Shown here piece by piece: positions 30,318 through 41,568 of a stretch of 44,882 nucleotides of DNA. The DNA is taken from the NCBI GenBank assembly GCA_021849595.1, contig JAJZSR010000004.1, positions 1 to 44,882 on the forward strand, given 5' to 3'. The notes under the pieces were generated by a model, which was given only the letters and a program-made list of their open reading frames with translations, searched no databases and was not told the origin of the DNA. The stretch's first letter is position 1. Every line of letters begins with the position of its first letter. Position numbers and translations under genes: made by a program. This DNA comes from Pseudomonadota bacterium (GTDB lineage: Bacteria; Pseudomonadota; Gammaproteobacteria; Burkholderiales; Thiobacillaceae).

Positions 30318-30362
30318 GTTCACTCCGGATTTCTTGTCAAAGGGTGGAAAAATAAGCGGGAA

Positions 30363-30371
30363 ATGATAGCA
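30363..30371 (-). promoter_or_regulatory. Extended -10 promoter for the ndk operon (putative)
   Basis: On the minus strand TGCTATCAT combines a TGn extension with TATCAT, 46 bases before the ndk ATG and just outside the tilS stop. No good -35 hexamer is seen, which extended -10 promoters can do without. Confidence 0.42.
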
Positions 30372-30381
30372 TGCCGGCCTC

Positions 30382-31716
30382 TCAGGATGCCGCCCCTTCT
30401 TCCGCCAGGATGCGCAGCCCGGCTTCATCGCCGTGCGCCTGCCAATCGGGGTGCACCCCCACCCCTGGTACCGCCACCAGGGTTTCGTCCACCCAGAGCA
30501 GTGGCCAAAGGCTACGCCACCACGGCGGCACGCCGGCCTCCTGGAACAGGTTCTTGAGGCTGCGCGCCGGCCCTCCCCGGCGTAGCGCCAAACGTTCCCC
30601 GCCCTGCCGCAAGCGCACGCTGATCACCCGGCCGGCGAGCTTGGCCTGCTTCAGACCTTGCCCCGGCATGGGCTCGAACTTCAATTGCAGAGGGCTGCCC
30701 GTCAACGGCAACACCGTCTCCCCGCGCCAAATCCAGCGCGCCTGGCCCAAGGTCGGAACAGCCGGGACCACGTAAATGTGGTCGTGGTAGCGCCTGAGGC
30801 TCGCCTGCCCCAGGGAAATGGCCGGCTGGCTTTGCCGCGCGGCGCCCAGCAGCTGGCGCAGTGCTTCGCGCAGACGACGCGGTGGCGGCACGGAGACCCC
30901 GGCACGGCGGATGAACCAAGCCAGCGCGTTGCGCGCGCGCGCCTCGCCCAGTGCCGCCAGTCGCTCGCAGCTCAGGCCCCCGGCAGCGTCGAAGCTGGCG
31001 TCCTGCTCGGCCAGTTGATCGAGCAGCGCGGCTGCCTCGGCAAAACTTGCCGCCGCAACGGCCAAGCGCCTGCGGTAGTCCGGGAAATGCTTCTCCAACA
31101 CGGGAAATACGGCGTGGCGCAGCGCGTTGCGGCGAAAAACCGCGTCGAAATTGCTTTCGTCGTCAACCCAGGTCAGGTAGTGCTCGCGCGCATAAGCCTC
31201 CAACTCGCTGCGCGGAACGTCCAACAATGGCCGCAGGTGGTACATGCCCGATCTGCCGCGAGCGCCTGGCATGGCCGCCGCGGCCCTCATCCCGCCGCCG
31301 CGCAGCAAGGCCAGCAGCACGGTTTCCGCCTGATCGTCCTGATGGTGGGCGGTCACCAGGATATCCGCCCCCGGCGCCGACAGAGCCCGATAGCGCTCAA
31401 TCCGCGCCGCGCCCTCCAGGCCCTGGGGATGCCGGCGATCCACCGTGACCCGAACCACTTCGCAGGGCACCCCGATTTGCAGGCACAGGGCCTGACAGTG
31501 CGCGGCCCAGGCATCGGCATCCGGGCTCAGACCATGATGCACGTGCATGGCCGAGAGTCCGAATGCATTTTCGCGTTGCAGGCGGCCGAGCAGGTGCAGC
31601 AGTACCACCGAGTCCAGGCCGCCGGACAAGCCCAGCCGCACCCGCGCGGCGCCGGCCAAATGCTTGTCCAGCGCATCGCGCGCGACGGAGAGCAGCGTTG
31701 TGGATTTCGCGTTCAT
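30382..31716 (-). CDS. tilS: tRNA(Ile)-lysidine synthase
   Basis: TilS converts the wobble cytidine of the CAU isoleucine tRNA to lysidine so that AUA is read as isoleucine. The 444-residue protein has the PP-loop [16 protein letters not shown] (28-43), [36 protein letters not shown] and [12 protein letters not shown], then the TilS substrate-binding domains. It follows accA after 47 bases, the usual accA-tilS pair. Confidence 0.94.
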   Translation of the reverse strand: MNAKSTTLLSVARDALDKHLAGAARVRLGLSGGLDSVVLLHLLGRLQRENAFGLSAMHVHHGLSPDADAWAAHCQALCLQIGVPCEVVRVTVDRRHPQGLEGAARIERYRALSAPGADILVTAHHQDDQAETVLLALLRGGGMRAAAAMPGARGRSGMYHLRPLLDVPRSELEAYAREHYLTWVDDESNFDAVFRRNALRHAVFPVLEKHFPDYRRRLAVAAASFAEAAALLDQLAEQDASFDAAGGLSCERLAALGEARARNALAWFIRRAGVSVPPPRRLREALRQLLGAARQSQPAISLGQASLRRYHDHIYVVPAVPTLGQARWIWRGETVLPLTGSPLQLKFEPMPGQGLKQAKLAGRVISVRLRQGGERLALRRGGPARSLKNLFQEAGVPPWWRSLWPLLWVDETLVAVPGVGVHPDWQAHGDEAGLRILAEEGAAS

Positions 31717-31763
31717 GAGTCTGTCCGCCTTCAGACCATGGCCGGCGCTATTGGTTGCCCGGG

Positions 31764-32723
31764 CTAGGCTTCCTTGAAACGCCCATATTGCATGAGCTTC
31801 TGGTAGCGCGCGTTGAGCACCTCGTCCAGCGGGCTCGATTTGACTTCCGCCAATGCCTCCGCCAGCGCCCCGCTCAGCGCGCCGAACATGGCCGGCCAGT
31901 CGCGGTGCGCCCCTCCCAAAGGCTCATCCACCATGCGGTCAACCAGGCCCAGGCCAAGCAGGCGGGGCGCGGTAATGCCCAGAGTCTCCGCCGCTTCCGG
32001 CGCCTGTTCCGCGCTCTTCCAGAGGATGGAGGCGCAGCCTTCCGGAGAAATCACGGAATAAGTTGAATATTGGAGGATCAGCGTGCGGTCACCCACGCCG
32101 ATGGCGAGCGCTCCGCCTGAGCCGCCTTCGCCGATGACGGTGCAAATGATCGGGGTCTTGAGTTCCGCCATGACGTAAAGGTTACGGGCGATGGCCTCGG
32201 ACTGACCGCGCTCTTCGGCTCCGATGCCCGGATAGGCGCCCGGCGTATCGATGAAAGTGAACAGCGGAAGGGAGAATTTTTCCGCCAGGCGCATGAGGCG
32301 CAATGCCTTGCGGTAGCCCTCCGGACGCGGCATGCCGAAATTGCGGTATTGCCGCTCCTTGATGTCGCGCCCCTTCTGATGGCCGATGACCATCACCGGC
32401 GTGCCATTGAACCTCGCGATACCTCCGACGATGGCGGGATCGTTGGCGAAACCCCGGTCGCCATGCAGTTCCTGAAAATCAGTGAACAACCCGCCGAGGT
32501 AGTCCAGAGTGTAGGGGCGCTGCGGATGGCGTGCCACCTGGGAAATCTGCCAGGCGGAAAGCTTGGCATAAATGTCCTTGGTCAAGGCCCGGCTTTTTTT
32601 CTGCAGGCGTTGGATTTCCTCGGAGATATCCAGCGCCGAGTCGTCCTGCACGAAGCGCAATTCCTCGATCTTGGATTCCAGTTCGGCGACGGGCTGCTCG
32701 AATTCCAAAAATGTAGTTTTCAT
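31764..32723 (-). CDS. accA: Acetyl-CoA carboxylase carboxyltransferase subunit alpha
   Basis: AccA with AccD transfers the carboxyl group from carboxybiotin to acetyl-CoA, the first step of fatty acid synthesis. The 319-residue protein starts [19 protein letters not shown], followed by a coiled helix pair, then [11 protein letters not shown], the [14 protein letters not shown] block, [18 protein letters not shown] and [15 protein letters not shown], all standard. Length and gene pairing with tilS are normal. Confidence 0.96.
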   Translation of the reverse strand: MKTTFLEFEQPVAELESKIEELRFVQDDSALDISEEIQRLQKKSRALTKDIYAKLSAWQISQVARHPQRPYTLDYLGGLFTDFQELHGDRGFANDPAIVGGIARFNGTPVMVIGHQKGRDIKERQYRNFGMPRPEGYRKALRLMRLAEKFSLPLFTFIDTPGAYPGIGAEERGQSEAIARNLYVMAELKTPIICTVIGEGGSGGALAIGVGDRTLILQYSTYSVISPEGCASILWKSAEQAPEAAETLGITAPRLLGLGLVDRMVDEPLGGAHRDWPAMFGALSGALAEALAEVKSSPLDEVLNARYQKLMQYGRFKEA

Positions 32724-32808
32724 GGGGGGCCGACGTGGCTAAACAGCCCGGCATTTTAACGCGAACCCCGTGCCGTGGTGGCCACCGGCGGCGGCCCGCC
32801 AAGCGCTC

Positions 32809-33300
32809 TCAATGATGCTGGTGGCCATGCTCGCCATGCGCATGTCCGTGAGCGACTTCATGGGCATCCGCAGTGCGCACACCGGAAACCTTGCACTTGA
32901 AATGCACCGCCTCCCCGGCATAAGGGTGGTTGCCATCCACGACCACCTTGTCTTCGGCCACTTCGGTGACCGTATATACCACTTCGGCACCCTCTTCGGC
33001 GCCCACCGGGGAGCCCACGAATTGCATGCCTATGTCGACATTGTCGGGGAATTGGTCTCGCGGCTCCACGCGCACCAGAGTTTCATCGTACTCGCCGAAG
33101 GCATCGGCCGGTTGCAGTTTCAACTCCACCGCATCGCCCGCCTGCTTGCCTTCCAGGGCGTGCTCCACCGGCGGGAAAATGTTGTCGTAGCCGCCATGCA
33201 GATAGTTCACCGGCTCATCGCTTTTTTCCAGCAGATTGCCGTCCAGGTCATAGACCTCGTATTCGAGGGTCACGACAGTGTTCTTGGCTATGGCAATCAT
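32809..33300 (-). CDS. slyD: FKBP-type peptidyl-prolyl isomerase SlyD
   Basis: A 163-residue SlyD: FKBP domain interrupted by the IF chaperone insert (LEKSDEPVNYLHGGYDNIFP; ALEGKQAGDAVELKLQP), ending in a histidine-rich metal-binding tail with HEVAHGHAHGEHGHQHH. SlyD proteins help fold proteins and supply nickel to hydrogenase or urease; the tail here is shorter than in E. coli and has no cysteines. The ATG at 33300 gives the usual MIAIAKNTVV start. The gene is divergent from the ribosomal oxygenase, 76 bases apart. Confidence 0.92.
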   Translation of the reverse strand: MIAIAKNTVVTLEYEVYDLDGNLLEKSDEPVNYLHGGYDNIFPPVEHALEGKQAGDAVELKLQPADAFGEYDETLVRVEPRDQFPDNVDIGMQFVGSPVGAEEGAEVVYTVTEVAEDKVVVDGNHPYAGEAVHFKCKVSGVRTADAHEVAHGHAHGEHGHQHH

Positions 33301-33376
33301 GATGGTTCCTTGAATGGGGTTGCGGAAGCGGCATTGCGGGGGCACCTCGTTTCAAGGCGCATAATAAGCCCTCATA

Positions 33377-34510
33377 ATGCACCGTTCCATTCTAGCAAGC
33401 TCCCTCATGCTCGGCGGATTGAGCCCGGAAAACTTTCTCGCCCGATATTGGCACAAAAAACCCCTGCTCATCCGCCAAGCCCTGCCAGGCTTCAAAGGGC
33501 TGCTGGCCCCCCACGACCTCATGAGCCTGGCGGTCCGGGAAGACGTCGAGTCGCGTCTGGTGTCGCATACGCGGACGGGCTGGAAAGTTGCCCACGGCCC
33601 TTTTGCGGCCAAAGATTTCACGCGCCTGCCCAAGAAGCATTGGACGCTGCTGGTGCAATCGGTGGACCACTGGCTGGATGCGGGCGCCGACTTGCTCACG
33701 CGCTTCGATTTCATTCCCCGCGCCCGCCTGGATGACCTCATGGTCAGCTATGCCGCGCCCGGCGGCGGCGTGGGGCCGCATTTCGACTCCTATGATGTGT
33801 TTCTGCTGCAAGGACTGGGGCGGCGGCGTTGGCGTATATCAGCGCAGCAGGACATGGAACTGCTCCCCGGCGTGCCGCTCAGGATTTTGCGCCGCTTCGA
33901 GGCCGAACAGGAGTGGGTGCTGGAGCCCGGCGACATGCTCTATCTGCCTCCCCATTACGCCCATGACGGCATTGCCGAAGGCGAGTGCATGACTTATTCC
34001 ATCGGCTTTCGTGCCCCGTCGGCGCAGGAACTGGCCGTCGGATTTCTCGACTGGCTGCACGAGCACCTCGACTTGCCTGGGCGCTACGCCGACCCGGCTC
34101 TGCGCCTACAACGCCATCCCGGCGAATTAAGCGACGATCTGGTGTCCCAGGTCGCGTCTCTGCTGGGGGGCATGCGCTGGACGGATACCGATATGGCTCG
34201 GTTTGCCGGCAGTTGGTTCTCCGAGCCCAAGCCTTCGGTATTTTTCGAGCCGCCGGCCCGTCCGCTGGGTCTGGCGGCTTTCACCCGCAAGCTGGCCCGC
34301 CGCGGCGTCGCCCTCGACCGGCGCAGCCGCCTGCTGTTTCGCGGGCGCCGCTTTTTCTGCAATGGCGAGGAAGTGGCCGCGCCACTCCGAAGTACGGCCG
34401 CTTTGCGTGCTTTGGCGGACAGCCGCAGGCTTGCCCCGGGCGCCTATGCCCCGGCGCTGACAACGCTTCTGCACGGCTGGTACGAAGCGGGCTGGCTGCA
34501 ATGGGAATAA
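33377..34510 (+). CDS. roxA: Ribosomal protein uL16 arginine hydroxylase RoxA (YcfD), JmjC cupin
   Basis: A Fe(II)/2-oxoglutarate oxygenase of 377 residues. The N-terminus FLARYWHKKPLLIRQALPG is typical of the YcfD family. The iron-binding HxD is in GPHFDSYDVFLLQG, and the distal histidine is in LYLPPHYAHDGIAEG; the C-terminal part is helical and winged. The E. coli enzyme hydroxylates an arginine of ribosomal protein uL16. Its stop lies inside the start of the next gene, so the two are coupled. Confidence 0.9.
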   Translation: MHRSILASSLMLGGLSPENFLARYWHKKPLLIRQALPGFKGLLAPHDLMSLAVREDVESRLVSHTRTGWKVAHGPFAAKDFTRLPKKHWTLLVQSVDHWLDAGADLLTRFDFIPRARLDDLMVSYAAPGGGVGPHFDSYDVFLLQGLGRRRWRISAQQDMELLPGVPLRILRRFEAEQEWVLEPGDMLYLPPHYAHDGIAEGECMTYSIGFRAPSAQELAVGFLDWLHEHLDLPGRYADPALRLQRHPGELSDDLVSQVASLLGGMRWTDTDMARFAGSWFSEPKPSVFFEPPARPLGLAAFTRKLARRGVALDRRSRLLFRGRRFFCNGEEVAAPLRSTAALRALADSRRLAPGAYAPALTTLLHGWYEAGWLQWE

Positions 34511-34968
34511 GCCTTTTGACCGCCACCGATTGGCGCCGGGCCGTCCACGAAATGCTCGGCCAGGCGAGCCGGCGCGTCCGGCTGCGGGAAGATGCCCTGA
34601 GCGATCAGAACTGGAATGAAACCCAGTTGGCCCCGGCGTTAAAAAATTTTCTGCTGGCCGGGCCGCAGCGCCGCGCAGAATTTCTGCTTGCCGATACCCG
34701 CCACGTATACGCCCACTGTCCCGCCCTGCTGGATCTCCTTGCCCACTTCGGCCATCTCATCGAGATTCGGCTCCAGGAGGAAGAGCCGGCACCGGAATGC
34801 TATTTTCTGGCCGACGACGAAGGCTTTTTGCTGCGCCCGAGCGCAGACAATTGGAATGCCCGCTACGCGCCGCGCGACCGTCACGCTGCTGCGCCCTGGC
34901 ATCTGCATTTCGAGGCAGCCTGGAAGCGCGCCGGCGCCGGCATTCCCGCGCGGCCGTTGGGCTTGTAG
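34501..34968 (+). CDS. Small protein coupled to roxA (DUF7931-like)
   Basis: A 155-residue soluble protein whose ATG lies ten bases before the roxA stop. The stretch ADTRHVYAHCPALLDLLAHF, then IEIRLQEEE, then FLADDEGFLLRP resembles a phospholipase-D-like or sequestering domain often seen as DUF7931, usually next to or fused with an acetyltransferase. I am not certain of the family. The function is unknown; the overlap suggests it works with the oxygenase or at least is made in proportion to it. Its stop is three bases from the convergent leuA stop. Confidence 0.7.
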   Translation: MGISLLTATDWRRAVHEMLGQASRRVRLREDALSDQNWNETQLAPALKNFLLAGPQRRAEFLLADTRHVYAHCPALLDLLAHFGHLIEIRLQEEEPAPECYFLADDEGFLLRPSADNWNARYAPRDRHAAAPWHLHFEAAWKRAGAGIPARPLGL

Positions 34969-34971
34969 CAC

Positions 34972-36504
34972 CTACACTTGAGGGTGCGCCCGCTCCAGCT
35001 TGGAATCGAGCTTGTTCAGAGCGTGTAGATAGGCCTTGACGGAAGCCACCACGATGTCGGTGTCGGCTCCCTGGCCGTTGACCACCCTCCCGGCCTTGGC
35101 GAGGCGCACCGTCACTTCCCCCTGGGCGTCGGTGCCGCTGGTGATGTTGTTGACCGAATAGAGCAGCAGGTCGGCATCGCTCTGCACCACGGACTCAAGG
35201 GCCTTGAAGGCGGCATCGACGGGCCCCGAGCCTTCTCCATGGGCTTCTTTCTCCACCCCATCGTCGGCAAACACCACCTTAGCATTCGGGGTTTCGCCCG
35301 TCTCCGAGACTACCCGCATGGAAACCAGCTTGTAACGCTCGCGCCCGGCGGAGGTTTCATCGGATACCAGCGCCTGCAAATCCTCGTCGAAGATTTCCCG
35401 CTTCTTGTCGGCCAATGCCTTGAAGCGGGCGAACGCCGCATTCAAGGCCTCCTCGCCGTCCAGCACGATACCCAGTTCGGCCAGCTTGGTCTTAAAGGCG
35501 TTGCGCCCGGACAGCTTGCCCAGCGTCAGGCGGTTGGCATTCCAGCCCACATCTTCGGCGCGCATGATTTCATAGGTTTCGCGGTGCTTAAGCACGCCAT
35601 CCTGATGGATGCCGGATTCGTGCGCGAAGGCATTGGCCCCGACGATGGCTTTGTTGGGCTGCACCGGGTAGCCGGTGATGGTGGACACCAGCTTGGAAGT
35701 CGGCACGATCTGGGTGGTGTCGATGCGCGTATCGCAATTGAAGACGTCCCGGCGCGTGCGCACGGCCATGACGACTTCTTCCAGCGAGGCGTTGCCGGCA
35801 CGCTCGCCCAGCCCGTTGATGGTGCATTCGACTTGGCGCGCCCCGTTCATTACCGCGGCAAGCGAGTTGGCCACCGCCATGCCGAGGTCGTTGTGGCAAT
35901 GGGTGGACCAAATGACCTTGTCGGCATTCGGCACCCGCTCGATGAGTTGGCGCACGCGTTCGCCCCACAAGGCCGGAAGGGAATAACCCACCGTGTCCGG
36001 GACATTGACGGTACGGGCACCGGCGGCGATGACCGCTTCGAACACCCGGCAGAGGAAGTCCAGATCGGAGCGCACCGCATCCTCGGCGGAGAACTCGACG
36101 TCGTCGGTGTATTCGCGCGCCAGCTTGACGGCCGCCACCGCACGCTCCAGCACCTGGTCCGGCGTCATGCGCAGCTTCTTCTCCATGTGGATGGGACTGG
36201 TGGCGATGAAGGTGTGGATACGCGCGGACTGCGCCGGCCGTACGGCGTCGCCGGCGGCGCGGATGTCCTTTTCGTTGGCGCGCGCCAGCGAGCAGACGGT
36301 CGATGTCTTGACATGCTCGGCGATGGTGCGGATGGCCCGGGCATCACCCGGACTGGCAGCAGCGAATCCCGCTTCGATGATGTCCACCCCCAGCTTCTCG
36401 AGCTGGCGCGCGATACGCAGCTTCTCGTCGCCCGTCATGGAAGCGCCCGGGCTTTGTTCCCCGTCGCGCAGGGTGGTGTCGAATATGTACAAACGTTCGG
36501 TCAT
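34972..36504 (-). CDS. leuA: 2-isopropylmalate synthase
   Basis: LeuA condenses acetyl-CoA with 2-oxoisovalerate, the first leucine-specific step. The 510-residue form has the catalytic barrel ([53 protein letters not shown]) and the C-terminal leucine-binding regulatory domain with [16 protein letters not shown]. The ATG at 36504 follows GGAGAAG; the frame runs 54 codons further upstream through the leader without homology. It is the last gene of the ilvB operon and has its own leader. Confidence 0.96.
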   Translation of the reverse strand: MTERLYIFDTTLRDGEQSPGASMTGDEKLRIARQLEKLGVDIIEAGFAAASPGDARAIRTIAEHVKTSTVCSLARANEKDIRAAGDAVRPAQSARIHTFIATSPIHMEKKLRMTPDQVLERAVAAVKLAREYTDDVEFSAEDAVRSDLDFLCRVFEAVIAAGARTVNVPDTVGYSLPALWGERVRQLIERVPNADKVIWSTHCHNDLGMAVANSLAAVMNGARQVECTINGLGERAGNASLEEVVMAVRTRRDVFNCDTRIDTTQIVPTSKLVSTITGYPVQPNKAIVGANAFAHESGIHQDGVLKHRETYEIMRAEDVGWNANRLTLGKLSGRNAFKTKLAELGIVLDGEEALNAAFARFKALADKKREIFDEDLQALVSDETSAGRERYKLVSMRVVSETGETPNAKVVFADDGVEKEAHGEGSGPVDAAFKALESVVQSDADLLLYSVNNITSGTDAQGEVTVRLAKAGRVVNGQGADTDIVVASVKAYLHALNKLDSKLERAHPQV

Positions 36505-36677
36505 GATCTTCTCCAAAAGCTGCTGCGGATGGCCCGGCTGTCGGGGGCGCGGCGTAATGCTTCGACGGGGGAAAGAAGTCGTATCTGCCCTCAGGGCAGC
36601 AGCAGGGTGCCGAACAGCATGTTCGACAGGCAGGGGAGAAAAGAGGGCTGGCGAAAGGCACAGCAACGTTTAGACAT
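36505..36677 (-). promoter_or_regulatory. leuA leader with leucine-codon peptide (attenuator-like)
   Basis: The 182 bases between pssA and leuA hold a short open frame (36591-36677) and paired sequences. The last leucine codons CTG CTG CTG (36597-36605) lie in GCTGCTGC, which is exactly complementary to GCAGCAGC at 36519-36526, just before TTTT and the leuA ribosome site. Two local hairpins also form: CGAACA-TGC-TGTTCG and CTGCCC-TGA-GGGCAG. A ribosome stalled on the leucine codons would block the long pairing, the logic of a leucine attenuator. No long T-run is present, so translational control is equally possible. Confidence 0.58.
36591..36677 (-). CDS. Leucine leader peptide (leuL-like)
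   Basis: ATG at 36677 to TGA at 36591 encodes 28 residues that begin MSKRCCAF and end LFGTLLLP. Six of 28 are leucine, with three consecutive CTG codons directly before the final proline and stop. It starts nine bases after the pssA stop and has no strong ribosome site of its own, so it may depend on coupling. Leu-run-then-stop in front of leuA is the signature of leucine operon leader peptides; the peptide itself has no other expected job. Confidence 0.55.
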   Translation of the reverse strand: MSKRCCAFRQPSFLPCLSNMLFGTLLLP

Positions 36678-36685
36678 GGTCTAAA
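36669..36685. repeat. Perfect inverted repeat over the leader-peptide start
   Basis: TTTAGAC-ATG-GTCTAAA is a perfect seven-base palindrome with a three-base spacer, abutting the pssA stop and containing the leader ATG on the minus strand. It could be an operator or an RNA hairpin that hides the leader start; nothing in sequence decides between these. Confidence 0.5.
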
Positions 36686-37462
36686 TTATGCGGATTTTTT
36701 TCCCCTTGACAAGCCCCCACGGCGCTTGCTCCACCAAAGCCAGGCGCCATAGACGTAGCCGGAAAGGGCGTAGCAGGCGAACATGCCGAACAACACCTCC
36801 GGCGGGCTGGTGGAAACCAGGACGAAAAACAGCACCACCAGCAGGATCACGAAAAACGGCACGGTGCGGCGCAGGTTGATTTCCTTGCCGCTGTAGTAGC
36901 GGATGTTGCTGACCATGGTAAGACCGGCAAACAGCGTCATGGCGAAGGCTGGCCAAGCCACCTCGGGCCCTGCGATGCCGTATTCCTGCATGACCCAGAC
37001 AAAGCCCGTCACCAGAGCGGCCGCGCTGGGGCTGGGCAGGCCCTGGAAAAAACGTTTGTCGGCGACCTCCAACTGGGTATTGAAGCGCGCAAGCCTGAGC
37101 GCGGCGCCGGCGCAATATACGAAGGCTGCGATCCAGCCCATCTTGCCCAGACCCTTCAGGGCATACACATAAAGAATGAGCGCCGGCGCAATGCCGAAGG
37201 ACACCATGTCGGACAGGCTATCGTATTCGGCCCCGAATGCGCTCTGGGTGCGCGTCAGCCGGGCCACCCGGCCATCCAGGCCGTCCAACACCATGGCGAC
37301 GAAGATCGCAATGGCGGAGAGTTCATAGAAGCCATTCATCGCCTGGACGATGGCATAGAAGCCCGCGAACAAGGCCCCCGTAGTGAACAGGTTGGGCAAT
37401 ATATAGATGCCCCGTTCGCGCAGGCGCGGATGCTCGCCCTTGACGTGTTTGAAATCCAGCAT
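36686..37462 (-). CDS. pssA: CDP-diacylglycerol-serine O-phosphatidyltransferase
   Basis: PssA makes phosphatidylserine from CDP-diacylglycerol and serine, upstream of decarboxylation by Psd. The 258-residue protein is the membrane-embedded type: the CDP-alcohol phosphotransferase motif DGLDGRVARLT..FGAEYDSLSD lies near residues 60-86, and about seven membrane helices follow. It follows psd after 18 bases, within the ilv-leu operon. Confidence 0.94.
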   Translation of the reverse strand: MLDFKHVKGEHPRLRERGIYILPNLFTTGALFAGFYAIVQAMNGFYELSAIAIFVAMVLDGLDGRVARLTRTQSAFGAEYDSLSDMVSFGIAPALILYVYALKGLGKMGWIAAFVYCAGAALRLARFNTQLEVADKRFFQGLPSPSAAALVTGFVWVMQEYGIAGPEVAWPAFAMTLFAGLTMVSNIRYYSGKEINLRRTVPFFVILLVVLFFVLVSTSPPEVLFGMFACYALSGYVYGAWLWWSKRRGGLSRGKKSA

Positions 37463-37480
37463 GGGGCGGATTGTAGCGCG

Positions 37481-38110
37481 TCAGGAAAAACGCGCGATGA
37501 CGTCGCGACCGGCTTTGACACGGTCGCCCAGGCTGACCTGCGCCTGTGCGGCAAGCGGAAGATAGACGTCCACCCGCGAACCGAACCGAATGAAGCCGTA
37601 GCGCTGGCCCGGCTCCAACTTGTCCCCGGTACGCACGTAGCACAGGATGCGGCGTGCGATGAGGCCGGCGATCTGCACGACCGTCAGGTCGCCATGGGCC
37701 GTGCGCAGGGCGAGCGCATTGCGTTCATTCTCGGCACTCGCTTTATCCAGCGCAGCGTTGACGAAACCGCCCGGGAAATACCAGCGCCCGCTCACCTCCC
37801 CAGCCGCCGGGCTGCGGTTGGAATGGACGTTGAACACGTTCATGAACACGCTGATCTTCAGCGCCTCGCGGTCGAGATAGGGATCGCGTGCGCGCTCGAC
37901 GACGATGACGCGGCCATCGGCGGGCGCCAGCACGGCTTGCGGATCCTGCGGCGGAGCACGGCGCGGATCGCGGAAAAACTGCAACACGAACAATGCCGCC
38001 AGCCAGAAAGGCAGTGCCCACCAGCCCAGCGCCCAGGTGGCGGCCAAGGCCACCAGGGTGCAGAGGCCCAAATAAAACCAGCCTTCGCGGGCAATGAGGG
38101 GATGTTTCAT
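37481..38110 (-). CDS. psd: Phosphatidylserine decarboxylase proenzyme (short form)
   Basis: Psd turns phosphatidylserine into phosphatidylethanolamine. The 209-residue form is the short type: one or two N-terminal membrane helices, [25 protein letters not shown], and [11 protein letters not shown] near the end. Self-cleavage before the Ser of FGS would generate the pyruvoyl group and a small alpha chain of about 30 residues. It lies between ilvC and pssA, so the two steps to phosphatidylethanolamine are adjacent. Confidence 0.94.
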   Translation of the reverse strand: MKHPLIAREGWFYLGLCTLVALAATWALGWWALPFWLAALFVLQFFRDPRRAPPQDPQAVLAPADGRVIVVERARDPYLDREALKISVFMNVFNVHSNRSPAAGEVSGRWYFPGGFVNAALDKASAENERNALALRTAHGDLTVVQIAGLIARRILCYVRTGDKLEPGQRYGFIRFGSRVDVYLPLAAQAQVSLGDRVKAGRDVIARFS

Positions 38111-38180
38111 GGGGGGTCAGGATCGGAGCAGGCCGGCAAGGAAGCGCGGCACTGCCGCACCCCGTGACGGGCCGCCGTCC

Positions 38181-39740
<1,560 letters not shown>

Positions 39741-39741
<1 letters not shown>

Positions 39742-41447
39742 CACAACTCCTCCGCCAGGATCATTTCGGTGATCCCCTTGCCGCCGGGCACCATGGGGAA
39801 GACGTTCTCTTCCTGGTCGGTGATGAAATTCATGAACACCAGGCGGTCCTTCATGGCGAAGGCCTCGCGCAGCGAGCGCTCGACGTCCTCCGGCCTCTCG
39901 ATGGTCATGCCGACGTGGCCGTAGGCTTCCGCCAGCTTGACGAAATCGGGCAGCGAGCCCATGTACGACTCGGCATAGCGCTCCTTGTAAAAGAACTCCT
40001 GCCATTGCCGCACCATGCCCAGGTAACGGTTATTGAGCAGAATGATCTTCAGCGGCAGATTGAACTCCTTGCAGGTGGAGAGCTCCTGGATGTTCATCTG
40101 GATGGAACCTTCGCCCGTAATGCACGCCACCTGGGCATCGGGATGCGCCAACTGCACCCCCATGGCATAGGGCAGGCCCACCCCCATCGTGCCCAGACCA
40201 CCGGAGTTGATCCAGCGCCGCGGCTCATTAAAACGGTAATATTGCGCGGCCCACATCTGATGCTGCCCGACGTCCGAGGTCACATACGCCTCGCCTCCGG
40301 TCACCTCCCAGAGTTTTTCCACCACATACTGCGGCTTGATGATGGGAGACTGGCGGTTGTAGCGCAGGCAGTCCTTGGCGCGCCACAACTCGATTTGCGT
40401 CCACCATGCCGTGAGCGCTTCCTGATCGGGGCGCTCGCGGCCGGCCTTGATCTGGCGCAGCATCTCCTCCAGCACGGCCTTGACGTCTCCGACGATGGGC
40501 ACATCGACCTTGACCCGCTTGGAAATGGAGGAAGGGTCCACGTCTATATGAATGATCTTGCGCTGCTCGCGGGCGAAGTGCGCCGGGTCGCCGATGACGC
40601 GGTCATCGAAACGCGCGCCGATGGCCAGCAGCACGTCGCAGTGTTGCATGGACAGATTGGCCTCGTAGGTGCCGTGCATGCCCGGCATACCCAGAAATTG
40701 CCGGTCGGTGCCCGGATAGCCCCCGAGGCCCATCAGCGTACTGGTGACCGGAAAGTTGAGCAGCCGTGCCAGCTCCCGCAACGGCTCTGCGGCATCGCCC
40801 AGCACCACGCCGCCGCCGGTATAGAGCAGCGGCCGGTGGGCGCCAAGAATCATCTGCAGCGCCTTCTTGATCTGCCCGGAGTGGCCTTTCAGCACCGGAT
40901 TGTAGGAGCGCATGGTCACGCTGGCCGGGTAAGCGAACTCGGCCGTGTGGTGAGTCACGTCCTTGGGGATATCCACCACCACCGGACCGGGTCTGCCCGT
41001 AGCGGCGATATGGAATGCCTTCTTGATGGTGACGGCCAGTTCATTCACGTCCTTGACGAGAAAATTATGCTTCACGCATGGCCGCGTGATTCCCACCGTA
41101 TCGACCTCTTGGAAAGCGTCCAAGCCGATGGCCGCGGTAGGTACCTGGCCGGTGATCACCACCAGCGGAATGGAATCCATATAGGCGGTGGCTATCCCCG
41201 TCACCGCATTGGTAACGCCTGGACCGGAAGTGACCAGGGCCACGCCCACCCGTCCGGTCGCGCGCGCATAACCGTCGGCGGCATGCACCGCGCCCTGCTC
41301 ATGGCGCACCAGCACATGCTTGAATTTGTCTTGTTTGAAAATCTCGTCGTAGATGTTGAGCACCGCCCCGCCGGGATAGCCGAAGACGTACTCGACACCT
41401 TCCTCGGCCAGGCAGCGCACGACGATTTCAGCGCCGGTCAATTCCAT
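39741..41447 (-). CDS. ilvB: Acetolactate synthase large (catalytic) subunit
   Basis: A thiamine-diphosphate enzyme of 568 residues that makes acetolactate or acetohydroxybutyrate. It has the catalytic glutamate in VRHEQGAVHAADGYARA, GPGVTNAVTGIATAYMDS, the FAD-binding middle domain with DVDPSSISKRVKVDVPI, and the ThDP motif ITGEGSIQMNIQELSTC through LLNNRYLGMVRQWQ. The motif has Glu where many homologues have Asp (GDG), a variant I recall from related IlvI proteins and not a defect. It is first of the operon ilvB-ilvH-ilvC-psd-pssA-leuA. Confidence 0.96.
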
Positions 41448-41495
41448 AAAACTCCATAAAATACGCGGGAAATCAAAGTTTTCCGGAAACTACCT

Positions 41496-41524
41496 AGGTT
41501 ATCCGTTTCATCTGTCAGGGTCAA
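41496..41524 (-). promoter_or_regulatory. Sigma-70 promoter of the ilvB operon
   Basis: On the minus strand TTGACC (41519-41524), 17 bases, then TAACCT (41496-41501). It lies about 50 bases before the ilvB ATG. The short leader leaves no room for an attenuator at this end of the operon, in contrast to leuA. It overlaps the opposing promoter of the EamA gene. Confidence 0.5.
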
Positions 41525-41540
41525 GAAAAGCCTGTAGAAT
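41512..41540 (+). promoter_or_regulatory. Sigma-70 promoter of the EamA transporter gene
   Basis: CTGTCA (41512-41517), 17 bases, TAGAAT (41535-41540), 28 bases before the TTG start. The -35 of this promoter overlaps the -35 to spacer of the ilvB promoter on the other strand, so the two may compete for polymerase. Confidence 0.5.
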
Positions 41541-41568
41541 CGGCCCTTTCCGCCGCCCTGCCGTAAAT

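Noticed and set aside
33305-33356. CTTGAAA before slyD as a sigma-32 promoter
   Set aside because: The only CCCCAT lies about 30 bases downstream, far outside the 11-16 base spacer.
39915-41459. Plus-strand open frame of 514 codons
   Set aside because: It is the mirror of ilvB, an intact conserved gene; its composition is that of an antisense shadow.
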